NCBI GenBank assembly: GCA_913778085.1
Contig: CAJYXJ010000001.1
Span: 62,001-126,000 of the forward strand
DNA from: an uncultured Chryseobacterium sp.
GTDB lineage: Bacteria > Bacteroidota > Bacteroidia > Flavobacteriales > Weeksellaceae
DNA: 64,000 nucleotides
Direction: 5' to 3'
Positions 1-7,403 of this stretch are shown here, one piece after another. The first letter of the stretch is position 1. The number at the start of each line of letters is the position of its first letter. Both the position numbers and the translations under genes were made by a program. The notes below the pieces were generated by a model, which ran no database searches, was not told the DNA's origin, and saw only the letters and a program-made list of their open reading frames with translations.

Positions 1-2130
1 CGTGGCATCCGGCCCGTAAACCGAAAGGGTTTCAAATGGGTCTACAGCATTCCCTTTGGATTTCGACATTTTCAGTCCGTTTTTATCCAAAACAAGGCCG
101 TTGCTCATTACATTTTTATAAGCCACCGAATCGAATACCGCTGTTCCGATCGCATGAAGCGTATAGAACCATCCACGGGTCTGATCAACCCCTTCCGCGA
201 TGAAATCGGCAGGGAAGGCTTTATTGTTGTCGATCAATTCTTTATTTTCAAAAGGATAGTGCAACTGCGCGTAAGGCATCGATCCCGAATCGAACCAAAC
301 GTCGATCAGATCACTTTCACGCTTCATGGGCTCTCCTGAATCCGAAACTAAAATGATCTTGTCCACCACATTTTTGTGAAGATCAACAAGCTCATAGTTG
401 GATTCGGCCATATTGCCGATTACAAAACCTTTAAACGGATTTTCCTTCATGAATCCTGCCGCAACGGATTTCTCAATCTCATTGTACAGTTCTTCTACTG
501 AACCGATAATTTTTTCTTCCTGTGCGGAACCCGTTGAAGAATCCGTTCTCCAGATCGGTAACGGGATTCCCCAGTATCTTGATCTTGAAAGATTCCAGTC
601 GTTTACGTTTTCCAGCCAGTTGCCGAAACGCCCTTCTCCCGTTGATTTCGGTTTCCAGTTGATTTCTTTGTTTAAATTAACCAGTCTCTCTTTTACAGCA
701 GTCATTTTCACGAACCATGAATCCAGCGGATAATACAATACCGGCTTGTCTGTTCTCCAGCAGTGCGGATAACTGTGTACGTATTTTTCTACTTTGAAGG
801 CTTTGTTTTCAGTTTTCAATAAAATCGCCAGCTCTACATCCCAGGATTTCTCCGGGGCAGTGCCTTCATCATAATATTCGTTCTTGATATATTTCCCGGA
901 GAATAATTCCGGAACATTTTCCCCTTTGATGAATCTTCCCTGCAGGTCTACCAGTGGAACCAGGTTGTCATTTTCATCTTTTACCAGCATCGGCGGAACT
1001 TCAGGTTTTGCCATTTTGGCAACCCGTGCGTCATCCGCACCAAAAGTCGGCGCCGTATGAACGATTCCCGTACCGTCTTCCGTGGTTACGAAGTCGCCTA
1101 AGATTACACGGAATGCATTCTCAGGATTATCATTTGGCGTAAACCATGGAACAAGCTGTTCGTATCGGGTGTCCACCAGTTTTTCTCCGGTGAATTCCTT
1201 TAAGATTTTAAAAGGGATAATCTTGCTTTCTGCAGTGTAACTGGCAAAATCTTCATCCGTGCCTTCCGCATATTTCTTACCGAAAACTTTAGGCAGCAGT
1301 ACACTTGACAGAACAACATTTACCGGCTCGAAAGTGTATTGGTTGAAAGTTTTTACCAGGACATATTCAATATCCCTTCCTACGGTCAATGCCGTGTTGG
1401 AAGGAAGTGTCCACGGCGTCGTTGTCCAGGCCAGAATATGTACATCGCCGTCCACATCGCTGAACAGATCCGAAGAATCTTTCTTTACCTTGAACTGGGC
1501 TACAACCGTGGTGTCTGATACATCATGATACGTTCCGGGCATATTTAATTCTGCCGAAGAAAGTCCCGTTCCTGCTTTCGGAGAGTACGGCTGGATCGTA
1601 TAACCCTTGTACAGCAATTCTTTATCGTACAATTGTTTCAGCAGCCACCAGACGGTTTCCATGTATTTGGATTTGTACGTGATGTACGGGTCATTAAGGT
1701 CTACCCAGTATCCGATTTTTTCGGTCAGGTTGTTCCAGACGTCCGTATAGCGCATGACCGCTTCACGACAGGCTTTATTGTAATCTTCGATTGAAATTTT
1801 TTTGCCAATATCTTCTTTGGTGATTCCTAATTCCTTTTCCACACCAAGCTCTACCGGAAGTCCGTGGGTATCCCAACCCGCTTTACGGAAAACCTGCTTT
1901 CCGTTCTGGGTCTGATAACGACAGAAAATATCCTTTAATGCCCTGGCCATCACGTGGTGAATTCCGGGCATACCGTTTGCTGAAGGCGGACCTTCATAAA
2001 AAACAAACTCAGGCTGCCCCTCACGAATCTCAACACTTTTATTGAAGGTTTTATTCTGCTTCCAGAATTCCGAGATGTTCTCGGCTACGTCAATAAGGTT
2101 GAGGTTTTTGTATTCTTTAAATTGGCTCAT
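1..2130 (-). CDS. ileS: Isoleucine--tRNA ligase, 5' part (3' end outside window)
   Basis: Class I aminoacyl-tRNA synthetase that charges tRNA-Ile in the cytoplasm. The visible 710 codons start with MSQFKEYKNL. The HIGH-type ATP-binding motif appears as GIHH near residues 56-59 (context PPSANGMPGIHHV) and the KMSKS loop near residue 687, followed by the typical NAVDP sequence. The large insert between the two motifs is the editing (CP1) region, with the TTPWTLPSN stretch. The C-terminal anticodon-binding part lies beyond the window edge; flavobacterial IleS proteins are about 1130 aa, so roughly 400 residues are missing. ATG at 2130 is the start; a flavobacterial -7 box lies about 40 nt upstream. 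The many open frames on the plus strand across this span are shadows. Confidence 0.97.
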   Translation of the reverse strand, partial: MSQFKEYKNLNLIDVAENISEFWKQNKTFNKSVEIREGQPEFVFYEGPPSANGMPGIHHVMARALKDIFCRYQTQNGKQVFRKAGWDTHGLPVELGVEKELGITKEDIGKKISIEDYNKACREAVMRYTDVWNNLTEKIGYWVDLNDPYITYKSKYMETVWWLLKQLYDKELLYKGYTIQPYSPKAGTGLSSAELNMPGTYHDVSDTTVVAQFKVKKDSSDLFSDVDGDVHILAWTTTPWTLPSNTALTVGRDIEYVLVKTFNQYTFEPVNVVLSSVLLPKVFGKKYAEGTDEDFASYTAESKIIPFKILKEFTGEKLVDTRYEQLVPWFTPNDNPENAFRVILGDFVTTEDGTGIVHTAPTFGADDARVAKMAKPEVPPMLVKDENDNLVPLVDLQGRFIKGENVPELFSGKYIKNEYYDEGTAPEKSWDVELAILLKTENKAFKVEKYVHSYPHCWRTDKPVLYYPLDSWFVKMTAVKERLVNLNKEINWKPKSTGEGRFGNWLENVNDWNLSRSRYWGIPLPIWRTDSSTGSAQEEKIIGSVEELYNEIEKSVAAGFMKENPFKGFVIGNMAESNYELVDLHKNVVDKIILVSDSGEPMKRESDLIDVWFDSGSMPYAQLHYPFENKELIDNNKAFPADFIAEGVDQTRGWFYTLHAIGTAVFDSVAYKNVMSNGLVLDKNGLKMSKSKGNAVDPFETLSVYGPDAT

Positions 2131-2165
2131 TGTAATATCTCAATATCGATGATTAATTAAGTTGG

Positions 2166-2173
2166 CAAATTTA
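2166..2173 (-). promoter_or_regulatory. Promoter -7 box for ileS
   Basis: Read on the minus strand this is TAAATTTG, a perfect match to the Bacteroidetes -7 consensus TAnnTTTG, 36 nt before the ileS ATG. I see no clear TTG at the expected -33 distance, so the call rests on the -7 box and its position. Confidence 0.5.
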
Positions 2174-2260
2174 CTAAAATTTACCGGTTTATAATATATG
2201 TTTTATTTTGATATTTCCAATGAAAATGTTCTGTTTCAGAAAAATAAAGTGAGATGAATC

Positions 2261-2287
2261 GTCAATGGTGAATAGTAGAAGGGTGAA
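2261..2287. repeat. Copy of dispersed GTGAAT-type intergenic repeat
   Basis: GTCAATGGTGAAT (2261-2273) is followed by GGGTGAATTT (2281-2290). The same GT(C/G)AATGGTGAAT unit recurs at 19027-19039 and in the hairpin pair at 19353-19488. The copy lies between ileS and the toxin locus, where there is no gene (2131-2377). Confidence 0.45.
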
Positions 2288-2377
2288 TTTTTTTAGAAAT
2301 TAAATTTATTCAGAGGCTTAATGGGGATTAAAGCGTACCTCTTTTAAGAAATACACCTGTCATAAGAAGGCTTTTTG

Positions 2378-2694
2378 TTATTGAAAATCGCTGAGTCTTG
2401 GGATATCCGGCCATCTTCCTGCTTCTTCTTCCTGAATATAGTAGTTAATGGATCTATTTGTTCCAAACACTATAATTTGACCAGTTTTACTTTCTACTAA
2501 AAATGGGAGCAGCCTATTAGCCTTACATTTTCTATTTTGTCTTCTATAAATTTTTTTGAGTTAAAATAAAATATCACACCATATTGTTTTTGGATTGAAT
2601 GTTCCTCTGCAATAGTAAGTTCTGTTTCCCATTTTTGACTTAGTTCTTTAATATAGTCTTTTGCAGTTTTGATGATTTCTATTTCTGTTAACAT
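2378..2694 (-). pseudogene. Imm35/YrhB-like immunity gene, frameshifted copy
   Basis: The first 65 codons (MLTEIEIIKTAKDY...) match the N-terminal half of the intact Imm35-like gene at 4204-4515, ending at a TAG at 2497. The C-terminal half continues in another frame from about 2515 to the TAA at 2378: PFLVESKTGQIIVFGT, then NYYIQEEEAGRWP, which aligns with PFLVKNDTGIVIPFGT and DYYIRGYEDGTWKP of the intact copy. A single-base deletion near 2505-2515 explains the break. It is the last gene of the toxin locus, 45 nt after the preceding immunity-like gene. Either a decayed paralog or a sequencing indel; joined it would encode about 105 aa. Confidence 0.7.
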
Positions 2695-2739
2695 ATTAAC
2701 TATCTGTTTTCTTTAGATTTAAAATTAAATCTATAAAAT

Positions 2740-3066
2740 TTAAAGTTCAAAAAAATCAGCTATTTCTATATACCGATGTGGACCTTGGACGTATAATAAA
2801 TCTAAGGTTTCTGCATCTATATAGACATAAAACGCTTTACCATAAATATCATCTAATAAACTTACTACTATAACATCTTTTATAGAATCATCCCTTAATA
2901 AGTCCTGCTCCTCATATCTTGAACATATTATTGATAAGGTAGGATCTTTTTTTATAAGTTCCTTCACTTTCTTTAGTGCGTCGGCTTCTTTTATTTCTTT
3001 ATCTATCATCAGTATGTAATACTTATTTGAATTTTCATCTAATCTGTTCTGATTTACATTGACCAC
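2740..3066 (-). CDS. Putative immunity protein, paralog of 3104-3379
   Basis: Small soluble protein of 108 aa without signal peptide or membrane segment. Its C-terminal half (LRDDSIKDVIVVS, then AETLDLLYV, then GPHRYIEIADFF) matches the next gene upstream (LRDGTIKNVFVTS, PETLKMLYV, GPTRYMEIDDFF), so the two are paralogs. I do not recognise the family. Position directly after a broken zincin-type toxin remnant, in duplicate, is the usual arrangement of immunity genes in polymorphic-toxin loci; that role is inference. The longest frame begins with GTG at 3066; an ATG at 3009 (MIDKEIKEAD) is an alternative start. Confidence 0.6.
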   Translation of the reverse strand: MVNVNQNRLDENSNKYYILMIDKEIKEADALKKVKELIKKDPTLSIICSRYEEQDLLRDDSIKDVIVVSLLDDIYGKAFYVYIDAETLDLLYVQGPHRYIEIADFFEL

Positions 3067-3103
3067 AGAGAAATATTACTGTTAATATCCTTTTTTTATT
3101 ATA

Positions 3104-3379
3104 TTAATTCTTTTTAAAAAAATCGTCTATTTCCATATAACGCGTGGGGCCTGTTCTTACATAAAGCATTTTTAAGGTTTCTGGGTCTGTTATTATCGAA
3201 ATCCGTAAATTTAGCAAAGGTTCTGTGAAAGAGGTTACAAATACATTTTTAATGGTACCGTCCCTTAATTGGCTATTTTCAGAATAGTGTGACATAATAC
3301 TGGTTATTCTATAATCAATTTCATCTAATTTTAATTTTATGATTGATGTTATTTTATTTTGTTTTTCTTCAATTGTCAT
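3104..3379 (-). CDS. Putative immunity protein for the adjacent zincin-type toxin remnant
   Basis: Protein of 91 aa, cytoplasmic by appearance, with charged helices at the N-terminus and a C-terminal motif PETLKMLYVRTGPTRYMEI shared with its paralog at 2740-3066. It begins with ATG at 3379, 7 nt after the end of the HExxH toxin remnant (stop at 3387), which suggests a toxin-immunity pair translated together. I cannot assign a named Imm family. That immunity genes survive intact next to a dead toxin fragment fits selection for protection against kin that still carry the active toxin; this is inference. Confidence 0.6.
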   Translation of the reverse strand: MTIEEKQNKITSIIKLKLDEIDYRITSIMSHYSENSQLRDGTIKNVFVTSFTEPLLNLRISIITDPETLKMLYVRTGPTRYMEIDDFFKKN

Positions 3380-3386
3380 GATTTAT

Positions 3387-3792
3387 TTATTTAATTGTGA
3401 TTTTATCTATATCTATAAAGTTTTTACCGCGATTTTCTTTGTTAAATTCTTTAATATCATCAATAAACTATTTGAAATAGTTTACACTGTCTTCAATTTC
3501 AATTTCAGTCCATCTTCCTTTACCATACACTTTTAACCACCTCTCTTGTTCTTCCAGAACTTTATCAAGCACATATTTTTCTTTTATGAATGTACTAATT
3601 AATTCATCTCTTTTAGGAATGGCTGGCAGATTTCCTACTGGTAGTAATTGTCTGGTGTGTCCTCTTGTATATGCTTTCTTTCCCCTTCTTAAAAAGTCTT
3701 CAAAATGCATACATTCATGAAACATTTCTAAATCACTTATCTTCCTTCTTTATCCAAATAGTTGGAGGTATCCATGTATTAGGAAAGTAGCT
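3387..3792 (-). pseudogene. Remnant of a zincin-type metallopeptidase toxin domain (HExxH)
   Basis: The longest open piece (3725-3468) begins MFHECMHFEDFLRRGKKAY, with an HExxH zinc motif (HECMH) typical of polymorphic-toxin metallopeptidase domains. Coding sense extends both ways in broken form. Upstream, SYFPNTWIPPTIWIKKEDK reads in another frame from 3792 and would join through a one-base shift near 3735 to ISDLE-MFHECMH. Downstream, after an in-frame TAG at 3468, the same frame continues FIDDIKEFNKENRGKNF to a TAA at 3387. So it carries a frameshift and a nonsense mutation and has no N-terminal carrier: an orphan C-terminal toxin cassette displaced by recombination, now inactive. Family assignment beyond zincin is inference. 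Confidence 0.65.
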
Positions 3793-3821
3793 TTATTTTA
3801 TCAAATACTAATATAAATAAT

Positions 3822-3843
3822 AAAAAAACCACCCGAAGGTGGC
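3822..3843 (-). terminator. Rho-independent terminator in the toxin locus
   Basis: On the minus strand CCACC-TTCG-GGTGG forms a 5-bp stem with a stable tetraloop followed by seven T. It lies immediately after the frameshifted Imm35 copy (stop at 3850) and would end the toxin/Imm35 transcript before the zincin remnant. Confidence 0.7.
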
Positions 3844-3849
3844 TATGCA

Positions 3850-4175
3850 TTATTCCAGGCTACTATTTGATCCTAAAATGTTAGTAAATCTTCCTGCTTC
3901 GTATTCTTGAATATAATATTCTTCAGATTTGCTGGTTCCAAATACGATAATGTTTTCTGTTTTGTTTTCTATCAGGAAAGGAGCATTCCCAAGTAAAGTA
4001 TTATCATCATCATTTCTAGTGTCATTATATTTTTTTGTATTGTAGAAAAATATAATACCATAAGGCTTTTTTATTGCTTCGTTATCTAAAATGGCAAGGT
4101 CTAATCCACTTTTCTCTTTTCTTTCTTTTACGTAATTTTTGCGATTTCTATGACTTGTTGTTCTGTTAACATCAT
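3850..4175 (-). pseudogene. Imm35/YrhB-like immunity gene, second frameshifted copy
   Basis: Starts MMLTEQQVIEIAKI at 4175 and is cut after 15 codons. From about 4137 another frame continues NYVKERKEKSGLDLAIL, then KKPYGIIFFYN, NAPFLIENKTENIIVFG and EYYIQEYEAGRFT to the TAA at 3850, matching the intact gene at 4204-4515 along its length. Restoring one A in an A-run (five A to six A) near 4137 repairs the frame to IAKNYVKE, so a homopolymer deletion is the lesion. It may be real decay, phase variation at the run, or a sequencing error. Repaired it would be about 108 aa. It lies 28 nt after the intact Imm35 gene. Confidence 0.72.
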
Positions 4176-4203
4176 GATTTTTAATTTAATATAAGTAAAT
4201 CTA

Positions 4204-4515
4204 TTAATTTTGATTAGGATCCCAAACACCATATGATGCAGGCTTCCAGGTACCATCCTCATATCCTCTAATATAGTAATCAACATCCATAGCAGTACCA
4301 AATGGAATAACAATACCGGTGTCATTTTTCACCAGAAAAGGTCCATTTCCTGCCAATCGATGTTTCTTGTAATCTTTAGCGTGGTAATAATAAATATTTC
4401 CATAAGATTTTTTAATTGTAAAGTCATTATTAACCATTAACTCTACATTAATTTCTTGTTCAATTTCTTTTACATATTTTTTAGCTACTAAAAGCATTTC
4501 ATTTTCTGATAGCAT
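4204..4515 (-). CDS. Imm35/YrhB-like immunity protein for the papain-fold toxin
   Basis: Intact 103-aa protein. The pattern of an N-terminal helix with KKYV, a SYGNIYYYHAK strand, an AGNGPFLV turn, then IPFGTA and YYIRGYEDGTW fits the Imm35 (YrhB-like) immunity family, which is found beside papain-fold toxins. It starts 3 nt after the stop of the toxin gene, so the pair is translationally coupled. It would bind and neutralise the C-terminal domain of the neighbouring toxin in the cytoplasm. Two further copies of the same family lie downstream, both frameshifted. The toxin-immunity pairing is strongly suggested by adjacency and by the known family association; the direct partner is inference. 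Confidence 0.8.
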   Translation of the reverse strand: MLSENEMLLVAKKYVKEIEQEINVELMVNNDFTIKKSYGNIYYYHAKDYKKHRLAGNGPFLVKNDTGIVIPFGTAMDVDYYIRGYEDGTWKPASYGVWDPNQN

Positions 4516-4518
4516 ATA

Positions 4519-7149
4519 TTAATCTATTTTTAAGTATTCAAAATATTTGTATTCTCCTATTTTTGCTAATACGCCAAATTGTCCATCAGGCAATATTAAT
4601 CTTCCATTTTCTCTAACAATATTAAAAACATGACCAGGTTTCATTTCATTCACATAAGCATAGATAACCCCTATTTCTCCTTCTTGCATTCCATTTATTC
4701 CCTTTAGATCTTTTAATTTAGCTATTTTAATAAATTTATTACCATAAATTTCTTCTAATAGCTCTACTTCTTGTCCTGCAGAGTGTAAAGCACTTGATAT
4801 TTTTCCTGTTCTTAAGTATTCTACAACTTTTTTCACCACATTTACACAGTTGGTATTAGAAATCATTACGACTTCTCCATTTACTACATGATGATTAAAA
4901 TATGGTAGTACTTCATAAATATAATCAAGTGCATTTTCAGCGGTAATTTTACCTGTATTTATAGCCTCCTGAATAGCTTTCCATCCCGCTTCAAACTCTT
5001 CTGCTGTCATGCTAAAACGTGGCGTAAGATTTTCTGCCATTCCCGCAAGACGGCTCATCTCTTGATCAAGCTTTGTAATGTTACCGCCGGCTTTCCTGTA
5101 AAGATAATCTAGGAATTTTCCCGTTCTTCCAGCGGAATCTGCTTGAAAGAACTTTTTCCCTTTATAAAGTACTGCTACCTCTTTCTTTGCATTTTCTATA
5201 AAAAGCACTCTCAGTTTTTCAAAATCAGCAGCATGATTGGTGACACTTCTGATACCATCTTTTGAAAGAACCCTTAATCCGTTTTTAGAATAATTCCTTA
5301 GAGGAAACGAATATAATGCATTTTTAATTAATTTTTGCAAGCTTTCCCGCTGACGCGGATACCTGGATATATATAGGACTTCTACGGTGACATCCAATGC
5401 TTTTTCTGCCTTTGGTAACATGCTCGCCATGGCACCTGCTGTTCCCTGGACCATGTAAATGTCATCCCATAATTCCAGAAGCTTCTTCCCCTTAGTGGTA
5501 AATTTAAGCTCATCTCTGAGCCGGGTCTCTATATAAAAATCTGAAAGGGCCACTCCGATATCTGCATAAGCCGCATATAAAGGCAATCCCGAAACTCCGG
5601 ATTCAATGGTTGCAAGGCTGGCGGAGATCACCATGAGATCCGCAGCGACGCGAAGACATCTTAATGCATCTTCAGCAGCTTTTTTCTGAGCGATATGATA
5701 AAGAAACAAAGCAGGAACCTCAGTATCGGTTTCATGAGTCTGAACCTTACCTGTCCGAAGTTTTTCCTGTTCATACACTTTGAGGTACAGCATATCCAGT
5801 GGCCTGAATTCTCCGTTTTCAATTTCGTTTTCAGCTTCAATTTTCTCTGTTTTCAGATTAAATACTTTTACCGTATTGATAAGGGTGACGATATTATCCA
5901 GGTCTCCTTCCATAAAATATCCGGTAAGTTCACAATGTCTTTCTATCGTATCAGAATCCCTGCTGACGCCCAGTGCGAAAAGAGAACCGCTTTGTAAAGG
6001 TTGGTGGGCATCATCCGTTGCATGCTGAGCCTGCATGAAAGCGGTTATATAGATGACAAAAAGCTCTTTGTTTTCAAACAACTGACCATGGACAGCCTGA
6101 TTGGTATCCGAAATAATGCCTTTTCCCATGTACACGCTTTCTCCATCCAGCGAATGATAAATGTGAAGAATGAGCTTAGGGTCGTTTTTAATCTTTCGGT
6201 AAACGAATTCCCCCGATATTGCGGTAAGGATACGGATCGCATAACGGCTCTTGTCTCTGAACGGCTCTGCTGCCAGAGCAGCGGCTTTACCTATTGAATC
6301 TACATTACGGATTAATTGGGAATCAAAATTTAAAAACTGTAAAAAATGATCCCATAACAGCTCGTCTGAAAGCTTCTTTGCTTTTCCTTTGTAATCCGCC
6401 CCGGTCAGGGCAAAATTTGGAAGCTGGTTATAGAAGAACATCAGGTCATCAATAGAGGTAAGGCCATTTCCTGCCTCTTCAAAATGAGCTATAAGCGCAA
6501 CCTGCGCCTCCTGTCGATGGTACGGAAAAAGGTAAGTAATAGCAGCCATATAGTCTTCGGCATCACTCAGCCTGATTTGTATGGCATCAGGAGATTCTGA
6601 AGAATAATGTACCGTGGCTTCCGTCTCATTTATTACGGTTTTTGTGGCTTCCCGATGGTAATTACGATAAGGGATGTTGATGGTGCATTCTATCTTTCTC
6701 TCCCGGATTCCGATCGCCGTATGATGAGTATATTTTCGGGGGTCAATATACCCCGGGCTTACATTCACCCAGACCTTTTTATCAAGGCGTTCCAGAAATG
6801 AGTTTTGAAATTGTTTTTCATCAAATTCAGGCTCCTGGATAATTAATTTCTCAATCATTTTAGTCTTTACTCTTACGTTATCGATCTTTGCCGGAGGGAT
6901 GTCTTTCAGATTTACTTTTTCTACTTCCTGAGAATAATTGATAAAGTTTTTCTCTGCATCAAACAGGTAGGTATTAAAATCGGTTGACGAAGCAAGTAAT
7001 GAGAAAATTTTCCTTTCATCCACCCACAGGTTGGTAAAAAAGGGTTCTATGGAATTGGTGGCAATTTTTTCTCCTCTCATATCGGCCCATATCTCCCGGG
7101 CGATTTTATCAAAATCGTCCATTCCTTTTAAAGTATTTTTAAAGTTCAT
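4519..7149 (-). CDS. Polymorphic toxin with C-terminal papain-fold (Tox-PL1-like) domain
   Basis: An 876-aa protein. The last ~110 residues carry the papain-fold toxin triad: Cys768 in NTNC, His840 in GHVFNIV and Asp855 in LPDGQ, the pattern of the Tox-PL1 family, for which glutamine deamidation or proteolysis has been described. The first ~750 residues match nothing I recognise: no signal peptide, no RHS/YD repeats, no PAAR or DUF4157-like sequence. A hydrophobic Ala/Leu-rich stretch occurs around residues 500-540 (AADLMVISASLATIESGVSG). So the delivery route (T6SS, contractile injection, other) is unknown. The immunity gene follows at 3 nt. There is no perfect -7 box upstream (7150-7403). 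Toxin role: good; mechanism and target: inference. Confidence 0.75.
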   Translation of the reverse strand: MNFKNTLKGMDDFDKIAREIWADMRGEKIATNSIEPFFTNLWVDERKIFSLLASSTDFNTYLFDAEKNFINYSQEVEKVNLKDIPPAKIDNVRVKTKMIEKLIIQEPEFDEKQFQNSFLERLDKKVWVNVSPGYIDPRKYTHHTAIGIRERKIECTINIPYRNYHREATKTVINETEATVHYSSESPDAIQIRLSDAEDYMAAITYLFPYHRQEAQVALIAHFEEAGNGLTSIDDLMFFYNQLPNFALTGADYKGKAKKLSDELLWDHFLQFLNFDSQLIRNVDSIGKAAALAAEPFRDKSRYAIRILTAISGEFVYRKIKNDPKLILHIYHSLDGESVYMGKGIISDTNQAVHGQLFENKELFVIYITAFMQAQHATDDAHQPLQSGSLFALGVSRDSDTIERHCELTGYFMEGDLDNIVTLINTVKVFNLKTEKIEAENEIENGEFRPLDMLYLKVYEQEKLRTGKVQTHETDTEVPALFLYHIAQKKAAEDALRCLRVAADLMVISASLATIESGVSGLPLYAAYADIGVALSDFYIETRLRDELKFTTKGKKLLELWDDIYMVQGTAGAMASMLPKAEKALDVTVEVLYISRYPRQRESLQKLIKNALYSFPLRNYSKNGLRVLSKDGIRSVTNHAADFEKLRVLFIENAKKEVAVLYKGKKFFQADSAGRTGKFLDYLYRKAGGNITKLDQEMSRLAGMAENLTPRFSMTAEEFEAGWKAIQEAINTGKITAENALDYIYEVLPYFNHHVVNGEVVMISNTNCVNVVKKVVEYLRTGKISSALHSAGQEVELLEEIYGNKFIKIAKLKDLKGINGMQEGEIGVIYAYVNEMKPGHVFNIVRENGRLILPDGQFGVLAKIGEYKYFEYLKID

Positions 7150-7349
7150 ATTTAGGTTTTTTCATGATTAATATTTTATTTTGGTTTATATTATGTTTTA
7201 GATAAATAGAGATGGTCTTATGGCATCATCTCAATCTCTCTGATGCAAAGATCAATGCCGGTAACGACAAAAATCGACGTATAAAAATTAATTTTTAAAT
7301 TTTTGTAAAAATATTTTCTGCAAGCTGCCGGGCTTTATTTTAAGGTTCA

Positions 7350-7383
7350 TTGTTCAATAGTCTTTTAATTTTAAATAAATTTG
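7350..7383 (+). promoter_or_regulatory. Promoter of the CoA-ligase-like gene
   Basis: TTG at 7350-7352 and TAAATTTG at 7376-7383, a perfect TAnnTTTG box, with 23 nt between them. The box ends 20 nt before the TTG start codon at 7404, so transcription would begin a few bases upstream of the gene. Confidence 0.55.
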
Positions 7384-7403
7384 TCCTCTAAAAATAAAAA
7401 CCA

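Noticed and set aside
398-1528. Several open frames of 60-110 codons on the plus strand
   Set aside because: They lie opposite ileS, which has clear motifs throughout; low complexity and no start context.
4128-4325. 65-codon minus-strand frame overlapping the intact Imm35 gene
   Set aside because: Its body is out-of-frame Imm35 sequence; only its last 15 codons are the true N-terminus of the frameshifted copy and were used there.
5695-6297. Overlapping plus-strand frames of 80-100 codons
   Set aside because: Opposite strand of the large toxin gene; translations show no domain and overlap each other.
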